A stretch of DNA of 64,000 nucleotides from Rhodocollybia butyracea (lineage: Eukaryota > Basidiomycota > Agaricomycetes > Agaricales > Omphalotaceae). The stretch is taken from NCBI GenBank assembly GCA_015501585.1, contig JADNRY010000072.1:1-64000 (forward strand), written 5' to 3'. The notes under the pieces were generated by a model. The model ran no database searches. It was not told the origin of the DNA and saw only the letters and a list, made by a program, of their open reading frames with translations. This document shows positions 11,214 through 21,474 of the stretch, piece by piece (the first letter of the stretch is position 1; each line of letters begins with the position of its first letter). Made by a program: the position numbers and the translations under genes.

Positions 11214-13556
11214 TCATTCGGAAGGTTTATCCTTTCCGATATTTAAGGAGGTGTCCTCCTCGATTGGCTCAAGAACATTTTTAATGTTCTCGGTGTCCGA
11301 CTCATCGGGGTGTTCTGATGATTCAAGTTCATCGTCTCTATTCCTAGAAGAGACATAATATTTAGTGAGGGCCGTGTGGTCCTCAATGCGTGTGACGGCT
11401 CTGACCATCACTTCTAATTTGGCATACTCCGGAACGATCCCCTCGTTCGTGAGTTGCCTGATAATATTGAAGGGTAATCCCTCAATGAACCGTTTCCGCA
11501 TTGTTGCATCATCCGGTGTTTGGAGCATCCGTGATGCCCATCATGTAAGTGAGGAATAATAATCCCTCACACCCGTATCGGGTGAATACTCAATAAGGTC
11601 AAACTGCCGTGCAGCTTGATGAATGGTCGTTGCTTGGATGCAACGATCAAAGACACCAATGATGGCGCCTTCAAATGTCCACTTAAGGACAGTGCGGTGT
11701 ATACCAGCGACTTCGTCGTTATACCAGTCAAGGGCTTTGCCCTTTAGAAACATGCCAAGCACAGCAGTCCGTGTAGCATCGTAATCATCACCGCACATGC
11801 GGTTGACTACCATCCATTGGAGAAGTGACATTAGCCACCGCTCAAAGACATCGACATCCGGAGATCCGTCATAGACCTCCAGAGATGGAACTTTAAGAGC
11901 TTTACGGCTCTCAATGGGAGGGATAGGATTCCCTACCTTATCTCGAATTTGTTTACGGTACACTTTGTGTACCTTGTGTTTCCATCGGGAACGACGTTCG
12001 TCGTCACCTGTTGTTTCTTGCATCTTAGATGCAAGTGAACGCAGTATTTTACGGCGCTCATTAGGAGTAATTTTACCCTTACGGGTAGCAAATTTGTCTA
12101 GCCAAGAGGCATCAGACGAAGAGTCAGTATTTGACTCGGTATCACTAGAGTCAGATGATTCATCCGACCATGGCCTGCGTTTGCGGCCTTTGGATTTAGC
12201 ACTCTTGTGCTTCCTCCCCCCTTCACGGGATTTTTTGCTAGGCGCTTTCGCTCCGGCATTATTGCTTGGTCCTGGAAAGGACTCAGCGGGTGGAATGTAA
12301 AATCGATCCCAGATTTCTCTGGGAGTAGTCAATTTATCAACGGGTATTCCGTCGACATTATATCCCACCATTTGGTCGGGAAGCCCAGATGGCGCAAATC
12401 CGAAATCTCGGAGACTGGTGTTATGTTGGCGTTGAATCGCTATGCGACTCATCCAATCTTTAGCTACTCCCAACGGAAGCGGCTGTGGTTGCAACTCGGC
12501 CAATACCGTTGGTACTGGCATTGAACTTGGCTCTGGCGCATTGCTGGGTGGCAATTTGGGCAGTCTTACGGTAGTGTGTACTACCGGAGGGGCAACACTT
12601 TGTGTCGCCGGGGCGATGGATATGGTAGTAGGAACTACCGGAAGGGTACCGTGTTGCGGTCCCATACTGGAATGATTTCCAGTAGTGTTTGGTACAACTA
12701 CTGGAGGTGTAATAATATTGGGTACCATTGGTGCCCTTGCAGTAGGGAAGTACATTGTACTTTCCTGTGGTGGTATCGCTACTACCTGATTGAAGTTACG
12801 AGGTAACTTCGGTTCACTTTTAATGTTCACCGCGCTTTGTGGTGAGCAAGATTTGGTCACCGGTAATGGCCTGGGACCTCGCAGTGTCAGAGACGCTGCC
12901 TCCGCATTGGGACTCTGTCTCATGCGGGATGTGTAGATGGGTGTCGGTATAGTTACTGACACTGGTGCGTATTCCTGTCGGAATACAGGAACATGACGGG
13001 GTGACTTGGTCATCCCTTGTGAATACTGTTCGTCCAACAGTGATTGTTGGACTGACGGTGCCTTGGGCACAGTCTCACGCCATTGGCGTACCAAGTTGTT
13101 TGTCTCGGTATGAATATATGGTGTTGCATTGTGCAATACCGGTGGTGTGACGGCAGGCCGTCTCGGTGTGGGTGCAGCAATAGTGATTCTATTGCTGTTT
13201 CTCGATGAAGAAGATCTTTCTTCATTAGATCGGATGCTAGATGCATCCCATTTCTCAGTTATATTGAGAATACGATTGAGTACTTGCGTACTCTTGTCGA
13301 GTGATGCTGCTACATCTCGTAGCGCAGAAGAAATCTCACTTAAACCCTCTCGGGTTGGCTGTTTCTTACGAATAGTCATAGACTGTTCATTAGGTGGACT
13401 TTTGTCCTGCCTGTAGTGCCGTCCTTCAGACGCACGCACGGAATGAGTCGCTGATGCGACTGAATAGATTGATTGTGGTGACACGTCACCACGAATGGAA
13501 GGTGCGCGATCGCGCACGCTCCGATATGACTTCTCTGATTGATTTCGAGAGGTCAT
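11214..13556 (-). pseudogene. Retrotransposon gag polyprotein with one in-frame TGA
   Basis: A reading frame of about 780 codons broken by a single TGA at 11541-11543; the 671-codon upstream part and the 104-codon downstream part are in the same frame. The N-terminal part is low-complexity (Ser/Pro/Thr-rich, then Lys/Arg- and Asp/Ser-rich near residues 430-500). The region flanking the stop resembles retrotransposon gag capsid domains: FLKGKALDWYNDEV, then YYSSLT, TGA, WASRM and RKRFIEGLP. The TGA falls where a Trp codon would be natural. No CCHC zinc knuckle is seen. Because the LTRs are almost identical, the stop is either a very recent mutation, a feature of the amplifying master copy, or a readthrough site. 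Confidence 0.8.
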
Positions 13557-13710
13557 TGAGACAGCAAATGATATAGCGGGACGGAAAAATGGAGCGGGTT
13601 TGTGAGTTGGAATAATGGTTGTTATACTTGGTAGTATAACTGTTTTTAGCTTGTTAAACTAATAGCTTTGTGTTATTCACACAATAGTAATTTTTTGATG
13701 TTCAAAAAAG

Positions 13711-13963
13711 TATAACGCGCCCTATGGGCAAAGTCCTTAAGAACACCGGTGAACACGACAAATAGGATACTATTGTGTGTACGACGGTGTAAAAGACTAA
13801 CTAGACTCTTAAGTAATCGTACAATACTTATAGTAACGGATTTATTATATAATTAATAATAAATAGAATGATAAGATAGACCGTTTGGTCTATCGGCGGC
13901 GTCTAGGATGACCGTATCGCCGGATACGGTCAGTGGTGATTATGGAGAGGCGGAGGCGTTACA
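13711..13963 (-). repeat. LTR (5' LTR of the minus-oriented element)
   Basis: 253 bp, one visible difference from 10621-10873, ending GCGTTACA and followed by the TSD AGATC at 13964-13968. Confidence 0.95.
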
Positions 13964-14372
13964 AGATCTTACTCCTTCTTTCCTACCGTCCAATGTTTAA
14001 CAATTTGGTCTTCGACATTCCCTTCTCAGTGCTCTCAATTTAGGAAAGCTATTCTTACCAGGAGGGTACAGGAGGATTAGTACCATCGTTAACCATGCAT
14101 GCAATATTGGTGCCTATAGACTCAGCAAGAGAGCCAGAAATCAGAAAGCGAAGCGTTTCACATCATGAAGGAAGACAAGTAACAGGCATCCGATTTGAAG
14201 CATAAAAAAAGTTAACAGTGTTTGTAATATAATTCAAGATAGTAAAGTACGATACAGATACTATACCTACTGTAAAGAGACAGAAAATAAAGGATTGTAA
14301 AGAGAATGATAAGTGCAGAAAAGTACACGAGGTGAGAATACATATGTCCAGTAGAAGAAGAAGAAATATACT
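13964..14372. other. Intergenic, with inverted block and shared 3' flank
   Basis: It holds the right TSD (13964-13968), the block inverted relative to 3690-3792, and the 3' flank of the gene at 14373 (about 14220-14372), whose sequence is conserved downstream of copies A and C. No separate gene is seen. Confidence 0.5.
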
Positions 14373-15667
14373 CTATATGGGCAGATTGACTTTTGTCTGT
14401 ACTAATGGAAGGCGTTCAGTGGGTTGGATTGCAGAGGCGATATCTTTGTCACTTCCTGTGCCAAACATTGCCCGAACCTCATGAAGGACATGTGAAGTTT
14501 GAAGATAAGCTGGTGACGGAGCAGCGCGGGAAACTGGACCTGGGGATATCAGAGCAACGTCGTACATGATCTTGTATTGTTTCGAATGAACTTGTACAGC
14601 GTGAAACGGGTGAAGCGGAGTGGAAACTAATGAAATCGGGAAAACCAGGTGATGACCCGCAGCAAAGAAGAACCGTAAGAAACTAGTGATCCGTTCATCG
14701 GTAACAACAACCAGCACCAAATCGCCGTTCTCTTCAATTTCTCCGGTAACTCGCCATCCATGGAATTCTGGAGCTGCTGAATCTAATGTGTCCAGTGCTG
14801 TAAACAACAGCATGAGGTAGGAATGGACGTAACAGATGGGTTAACACTCACATAAGTCATTCGCTATGCTGAAATTGTAGCCACCGGTAAGATTTCGCTC
14901 AACCACTTCTCCACCTTCACTCTTGCCCACCGCACCCTTGGGAACCCTGGCAGTCTCCATGTTGTCTTTCAAAGCTTCTCCATAGATCTGAAAAGTTGTT
15001 GCAGTCAGTTGTGACAACTCCACAAAGGAGAAAACCAAAACACTGACCGATCGCGAAAGGAGGTGTGGCATGAGTGTTTGTGTTCAATTTCGCGCATAAT
15101 GATGATCATCGCAAAAGCCAGTACATGCGCACGTTCTTCAGAAGATTCGCACTTCCTAAAAAGCAAGTCGAGAAATGGAGTAAAACAGATGGTTGGCCGC
15201 TCAACATGGTTCCACTCTTGTGTTGGTGAAGTATTTTTCTGCACCTGCGGAACGAATGCCCAGAACTTTTGATCCACCCCGTCCAGCGTTATGTTGACAC
15301 GTAATTTGCTCTTCAGCCTTTCGATTTCGGTGTGAAATCTTGGGAACCACTGCTTCAGGTCAACAGGAGCTGCGTCGGTTAAATTGTGTTGGTAATTCGA
15401 GAGCGCGGGGACATAGAGCGAGTGTAAGTAGCTGATATTGGCGTTATAGACCGGACTGGATAACGTTTCTGAAACGCAGCTGACAGCGCTAGGTAAAATC
15501 GACTGGACGATTGCTATTTCTTTGTCATCCGTATCGTTGAACCTCATTGCCGACAGCTCCGCTTTGTCAGTAGGCAATGGGCTAGGAAGGCGTACTTTGA
15601 TAGGCTGGGATAGAATATCGACAATTGAACGAGCGGGTGAAGTTGACATGGTGAAAGTTAGCTCCAA
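14373..15667 (-). CDS. Unknown fungal family, copy B (apparently intact)
   Basis: Three exons can be joined in frame (15667-15044, 14987-14852, 14797-14373) to give 394 aa. The intron-1 donor is GTGTTT, chosen because it alone keeps the frame into IYGEALKD; a better-looking GTCAGT four bases earlier would break it. Intron 2 is GTGAGT to TTTACAG. No signal peptide, membrane span or known domain is recognised. Conserved points shared with copy C are FVPQVQKN, RPTICFTPFLDLLFRKC, EERAHVL, TGGYNFSIANDL and MFGTGSDKDIAS. The conservation of two introns and several motifs between copies argues for a real gene. Function unknown; the weak donor leaves some doubt about intactness. Confidence 0.65.
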
Positions 15668-15983
15668 GCTGAAGCGCTGAAAGACGAACGCCCCTAACCA
15701 AATGATAAAGACTCGGATCGATCACTTTGAACCGATTAGCCATGCGAAGGATGCGAATCTGGACCCAGATAGGTCTGACCAGCGACCTTGAAAAGCACCT
15801 GCAGGAAGCTGAGTCCGATTGAGGGCTGACAATGGCAAATTAGTGGTAATTATTGGAATTAATGACACAAATGCGGTGTGTTAAATATACACAAGTGAGA
15901 AGAGACAAATCATAAAGAACGAGGGAAAAGTATGCGAGGATGAAGAATATGTCCAGCTAGGAGTAGAAAAAGATGCAACTTGT

Positions 15984-17332
15984 TCAATCGGCAACACTGA
16001 CGTGTGTCTTAACCGAACGCTTGAGTAAACGAAGTGGTACGATGCCTTCTCGGACCCCAAACGCGATATCTTTGTCGTTGCCTGTACCGAACATTGTGCT
16101 CCAGTTCTTGAGCACAGGTGCTGATGAAAGGCTGATCGGGGAGCCTGGCACCAGTGATTCAGCGAGAGGCAATAAGTTGGGAGTGTCTGAGGTTGGTGAA
16201 GGAGCAGGGCGGGAAACCGGACCGAGAGATGCCAGGTTGTACAGGTCCCTGTATTCTGCTGAGTAAATCTGTACAGCATCCCATGGATAGGCAACCAACG
16301 GAAACGCGAAAAACGGTTCGACACCAAAGAAGAATCTTAAGAAATCAATAATCCTGTCATCAGCAACAACCACCTGCGAGCGATGGTTATCCTCTTCAAC
16401 TTCTCCTACGACTCGCCACCCGTGGGATGGAGCTGCTGAATCAAACGAGTCCAATGCTGTATACAACGGCATGAGATAGGAATGGGCGTGACAGATGAGT
16501 GACAAGTGAACACTCACATAGGTCGTTCGCGATGTTGAAGTCGTAACCACCTGTAATGTATCGTTCAACCCCTTCTCCGTCTTCACCCTTGCCCATCTCG
16601 GCTCGTCAGCCTTCGGGAAACTTGACAGCCTCCGGCAAGTCTTTTGAAGCTTCACCGTAGATCTGAAAGTTGCTATGGTCAGTTGTCATGCCTCCCAAGT
16701 AGAAAACCGAAACACAGACAGATCGCGGAAGAAGATGAGCTAGTTCGCGCATTATCACCACCAATGCGAAGGACAAGTACATGTGCACGCTCTTCGGAAG
16801 ATTTGCACTTCCTAAAAAGCAAGTCGAGAAGCGGGGTAAAGCAGATTGTCGGATGCTCGACATGGTTCCACCGTTGTGGTGGTGAAGGATTTTTCTGTAC
16901 TTGTGGAACGAAACCCCAAAGCCTGCGATCTATCCCTTCCAGAGTTAACTGGATGGACAACTTCTCCTTGAGCCTCTTAGCCTCATTATGCAACCTTGGG
17001 AGCCACTCCTTCCGGTCAGCAGTCGCTACTAGCTTTTGGTGGTAGTTTGAGATCGCAGGGATAAAGAGGGATTGTAAGCCCCTCAGGCTGCTATTACGAA
17101 GGTCTGAGGAGGATAATATTTCGAGAACGCAGTTGACAGCGCAAGGTAGAATGGACTGGACGGTTGCGAGCTCTGTTGCATCCGGGTCACCAAAGGCGAT
17201 ATCCGACGCCCAAACTTTTTCGGTCAGCGATGAATCAGGGAGGCGTATCTCGAACGGTTGGGATAGAAGATCAACGATGGAATGATGGGCGGGTGAAGTC
17301 GAAGTCGAAGACATGGTGAACGTTGGCTCCAA
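15984..17332 (-). pseudogene. Unknown fungal family, copy C (frameshift and nonsense)
   Basis: A tandem paralogue of 14373-15667 with the same three-exon layout (exon 1 from 17332, exon 2 16662-16518, exon 3 16456-15984). Exon 1 carries one extra base just after AHVL (about 16780) relative to copy B, moving the conserved segment with IMRELAHLLPRS to another frame. Exon 2 carries an in-frame TGA at 16606-16608 after KFPEG. Exon 3 is open and well conserved (GWRVVGEVEED to TMFGTGNDKDIA). Two independent lesions make this a probable pseudogene, though exon 3 may still be transcribed. Confidence 0.7.
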
Positions 17333-17711
17333 GCTGAGCTATGGTGACAAAGACTCGATCGATCTTAGTTATTCATGAACATAGAGCCCTCATCCTCATC
17401 CTTGCGCACAGCCAAGGTACGACGACGGGAATAACGAGGAAAGAAATTGTCCATATTGTATACGATATTCCGGAAACAGGACGCAGAAAAGGAACTTGGC
17501 ATTATGTAGCGCAGGAGTGCGGCAGGAGACTGTCGAAAAGCTTGTAAATCCATGGAAGATCACAAAACAATTAGAAAAATACTTACTTCAACACTGAGGA
17601 TACTAAGTACTGTAGACCTGATCATTGTGGTCCAAGAGAGCGTTTCGGACCAACGTCGAACGGATCAAAATTTCTCACATGTGCAACAGTCGGGTTTTCT
17701 TCCTGTCACCA
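17333..17711. other. Divergent intergenic region
   Basis: This lies between the starts of copy C (minus) and the RING-CH gene (plus), so it presumably holds both promoters. No TATA box or other clear motif was picked out, and the short frames here look spurious. Confidence 0.35.
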
Positions 17712-19260
17712 ATGTCAAATCCAGCTTCAACTCCCGCGTCTGGCCGCCGCCCCACTCTGGACGATCTCACCAACGAATTCGAAAGAAAAATTCCAACAAT
17801 AAACGACCTGCGAGTTTGTTGCTTCTTCCACTCGCACAAAAAAACTCTGATGCTAAATAAACCTAGATGAAAGAATGCTACATCTGTCGGGATGAGGAAC
17901 GATACGACGGCAAGCCTTCTTCATCTTCCTCAAACTCAACAGTCAAACTCATAAATAATCCCAGATCCCCCTTCAAAACGTCGCGAATGGGTCCATCCTT
18001 GTAAATGCACGCTGATAGCACACCAGTCATGTTTGAAAGAGTTGATATCAAGTCGACCAACCAGAAGACCACAATGCCCTCAATGTGGATATGAATATCA
18101 GACTAAAAGGAATTTTCCACTACTAGCTTCATCGCTATTGTTTCAAATCGGGGATACTCTCTTTCAGGCAATGGGCATGAGCTTTGTAGCCACGTCCGCT
18201 GTTGGACTTGGAGCATTCGGCGTGATGAGCGTCGTTGCTGTGGGGACAGGCTATGGTGCTATAGCAGTCAGAGAGTATTTCGGTTCTCCGTACGTTCATC
18301 TACACAATGTTTGAGGATAAAACGCTGAATCCTCGTGTACTCGCAGTCTGTTTGATCTCTTACTGACCGACTCCCCAACAAACTGGTCTATCGGCCACCA
18401 TTTCTTCCTCTTCTTAACACCGCTACGCCTTGTATCTCCGCTCGTGAACATAGGCGCATTCACCCCCTTCTTCTTTCTTTGGCCTTCCCTTCCTCCTCAT
18501 TCAGCACGAACACAGCTAGTCGCAGAATCCCAACGGATTGATGCAGACTTTCCTTCTCTCCCTATTACCCCCAAATCTTCATGGCCTCCTAGTATGAGAA
18601 CATTTGGCTGCATCATGCTAGGTTCCTCCATACTATACAACCGACTGTTCCCTCCCTTTGCCGAATGGGTCTTGGGCATGAAACGGCCTCGACCACGTGG
18701 TTTTCTCCAGGGTATATCCTTTCGTAGAGAGGTCCGTCGCCAGGAACGTCCGGATGGGGTACAGGAATTCGAACAGGAAGCTATAATACAGGTTGGACAG
18801 GAAGATAACCCTGAGGAATCAGATACACCCTATGGGAACCTCGATGGTGTCACCCAGTATCCTAATATCTCATTGATGATTGGCCTTTTGAAGCCGTTCG
18901 TCGCGAGCGGGATGGGACATCTTCTATATCTCGGTGCACAACATTCACGCGTTCTGAGGCTTGTGCTGGGTATACGTCATCCGATAGATACTCCGATACT
19001 GTATTCGTCCCCAAGATTCGTACCAGATCTTGAGGATAACGTGTGGTACTGGAGGTATTTCACCGAAACGACTGTACAGCAGATGGATCCTGTCTGGTGT
19101 GTCACTTTCTCTCCTCTTCTTCGCTATCAGACAATAGCTAAAATCTCTCATCTTACTCAGGATTCGGAACTCCGTCGGCCTAGGCATCTTCATCGTCGTA
19201 CGCGCCGTCTTGATCCCTGTCCCTGTTATCAAATTTAACGGATATCTCTTTGCTTTATAG
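17712..19260 (+). CDS. RING-CH (MARCH-type) membrane E3 ubiquitin ligase, one apparent frameshift
   Basis: Four exons (17712-17813, 17867-18289, 18347-19096, 19161-19260). The N-terminal region carries a RING-CH zinc finger: CYIC at residues 38-41, then HPCKC, LIAHQSC and CPQC, the C4HC3 order of MARCH-family ligases that pass ubiquitin to membrane proteins. Hydrophobic stretches follow (LLASSLLFQIGDTLF, GAFGVMSVVAVGTGYGAIAV and others), consistent with a multi-span protein like MARCH5 of the outer mitochondrial membrane; that localisation is inference. The summed exon length is one base more than a multiple of three, and the frame of CYIC and of HPCKC differ by one; an extra A in the A-run at 17975-17978 would account for it. 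No intron rescues the frame. Either an assembly error or a recent lesion. Confidence 0.8.
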
Positions 19261-20020
19261 GTCAAGGATTGCGTCCACTTGTTCCACATATGGCTGACCC
19301 GACGAGAACTGGCGAGCCGAAGGTTGAAGAATCGTGATTTCTCGGGTGTAGACCCGAAAGAGCTGGATTTAATTCGTCCTGTAGGACCTACCGGTACAAA
19401 TGAAGTGCCCCCTGCTTGAATTGCATGTGCGCCGTCTAGTAAAACGGAATATTCATTCGAGACACTTGTACATACATTAGGCCAAAATCCATGATGACGC
19501 CTACGACCTCTAGAGTTCGACTCTGATTTGACTCCATTCAAGACTATCGAAAAAGGTTGCAGTACGGATCTATCTATGATTATTTCTGTGAACGCGCTCA
19601 ATCGTCTGACCAACGACTACTTCGCATCTTCCGTTAGCACAGATGAAGTTTCCGCCTGTGAGATCACTGGTGGCTTAAAGGGCGGTGCGTCCGGCGGCAT
19701 TTTCTCTTGTTCTCCTTCGGCTTCGATTCTGCGGGCTGCAGTGCCTTTCTGTTGGACATCGGTGTGACTGATTTCGTGTGGGATGATAGTATCTTGTCCA
19801 GCAAGACCCTGGGACTTTTTCCATGCAGATACGCCAAACACCCCAAAGTTTCTGAGTAACCCCGACGGCGTGGCGGATGATGAAGTTCACGGGGAAAGAA
19901 AACAGAAATGCTTGCAAGCATGGAGCACCGCACAGACCTCTTCTGCAAATTCACCTTTCTACTTTAGAGCAGGTTCGGAGACTTTGAATAATTTACTGGG
20001 AGGTAGTAGGTAGCATATTA
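19261..20020. repeat. Spacer repeat of the F-box/LRR array, leftmost copy
   Basis: It starts immediately after the stop of the RING-CH gene. 19262-19600 resembles 23290-23620 and, more weakly, 28640-28870, both 5' flanks of array genes (shared GTTCCACATATG, CGCCGTCTAGT and CCAAAATCCATGA). No gene of its own is supported. This marks the left edge of the tandem array. Confidence 0.65.
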
Positions 20021-21260
20021 TTACACGTAGTATGTAGCGCAACTGGATCGTCCACCATGCGCCACTGGTACCCTGTAAATTTCACTCTTAACACCATTTT
20101 GGCGCAGTTCATCGCCCCTGACCCATCCTTTGATATACCAGATAGGAATCCTACAAGATTCATCATTCCTTTCACTGATGAAAAAAGCCTCTATAGAGGA
20201 TATTTCACATGCAAGGCGACATGCATACTGGATTATAGCAGCTCTGATTTGGACGGGGTCAAAATTCAAAGGCTGCTGTACAAGTTCTTCTTCAAAGTCC
20301 ACGCATCCAAATGTTTGAATCAAGCTAATAACCCGAAGACAAGGTAAAGATGAGAGGGAGGCGATAAAGTCCTTCTAGAACAATATGAATAGAGAGTAAC
20401 AAGAGTAAAAATGGGAAGAACTTACAAACGGGAAAATATAACGTAGTCCTTCGCAGTGGATGGTCAATGTTAAGATCTGGGGGAACTCTGACCGCACAAG
20501 CTGCAAAACCGTAGTCGAACGCATATCACGTACAAGCAGAGCTAGCCCCGCGACGACCCACAAATCAGCAGAAGGTGCTGCGGCTGTCACCAATTTATTG
20601 GCTCGAGTCAAAGCAAAACTCGTGACAGCCGTCTTGTGCGAAAGGAAAGATGAGCGGATCTTCTCGCCAAAGGACTGGAGGTAGGGAATACTCTTTCCAA
20701 GGCGGGTAGAAAGATAGCAACGAATACTTCCAAACTTGGTGAAGGTGACTTTCTTTAATAGGGGATGTGAACGAGCAAGATCGACAAGCCATGCCAGAGT
20801 GACCGTCTGCCTGTGCAACACCAACCCAAGCTCAGTGAGGTTGGTGAATTTCGGGTGCGCATATGCCAAAATTCGGTCACTGCGTATAGTTAATTGCGTC
20901 ACCTGCATGCCACGGGATAGGTATCGTTCGAGGCGTTCGTAGTTTGCTGATGTGCCTTCAACGTCTTCAACTTCGAGGCAGATTTTCGACAGATTGAAAG
21001 ATCCTTGCGAAGGTCCAAGATTAACCACTACGGTCGGAAGCGTGTGCTTATTTATCGCCGCGAGCAACAATGTATCAACAAAGATGTTTTTCAGGTTGAG
21101 TTGTAACAGATTGTTCAAGCGAGGTAGAAGGTCAGTCAGAGCGAATTTCTCCTCTTCATGAGGCCAATCTAGGAGATTTATTTGTCGGTATTCTTGGATA
21201 CTGAGTACCCTACACAATTTTTATGAGTGGCCAACATATTGATAAACCAGGAGCGCGACA

Positions 21261-21426
21261 TGTTGGTTAATAAAGACTCCTAGACTCTTAGATGGCTCTG
21301 AGATGGCTCTGAGATGGCGGTTCAAGACTACTATTAGATTGTTATCAAGGGTTGTAGTTACACATCATTTGTATATATGTGTTTGTCCACAGCCTCGATT
21401 GAGCAGCCCAGGATAAATATCCAACA
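21261..21426 (-). repeat. LTR of the copia-type element (3' LTR)
   Basis: 166 bp with perfect TGTTGG...CCAACA ends, repeated at 22694-22859 with no difference noticed. The TSD CGACA is at 21256-21260 and 22860-22864. Confidence 0.95.
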
Positions 21427-21438
21427 CTCCCCCTCTGC
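21427..21438 (-). other. Polypurine tract of the copia-type element
   Basis: GCAGAGGGGGAG on the minus strand directly abuts the LTR at 21426; it fixes the orientation. Confidence 0.75.
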
Positions 21439-21474
21439 GAAACAAAGAGAGCTCCCCCTAAGCTATAAATATAA

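Larger units (their letters stand above)
10621..13963 (-). mobile_element. Gag-only LTR retrotransposon, Gypsy-like, non-autonomous
   Basis: A 3343-bp element with two 253-bp LTRs, a perfect 5-bp TSD and a polypurine tract beside the LTR at 10621, so it is transcribed on the minus strand. The only long frame is a gag-like protein; no protease, reverse transcriptase, RNase H or integrase can be read on either strand. It must therefore depend on a full-length relative for movement. I could not identify a convincing tRNA primer site next to the 5' LTR (minus-strand sequence starts CTTTTTTGAACATC). Assignment to the Gypsy lineage rests on the style of the gag domain and is tentative. Confidence 0.9.

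Noticed and set aside
11914..13576. Plus-strand frames opposite the gag gene
   Set aside because: Antisense shadows; the LTR orientation, polypurine tract and gag homology all indicate the minus strand.
16679..17332. Copy C exon 1 as an independent 217-aa gene
   Set aside because: It is exon 1 of a tandem paralogue; its last 30 codons are out of frame relative to copy B and run through the intron.
17878..18072. Intron within the RING-CH exon 2 to explain the frame change
   Set aside because: The only GT...AG pair (17942-17964) is 23 nt long and does not restore the frame.
18945..19613. 222-codon minus-strand frame
   Set aside because: It overlaps the well-supported last exons of the RING-CH gene on the other strand and then runs into array spacer; no domain and no conservation of frame in the other spacer copies.
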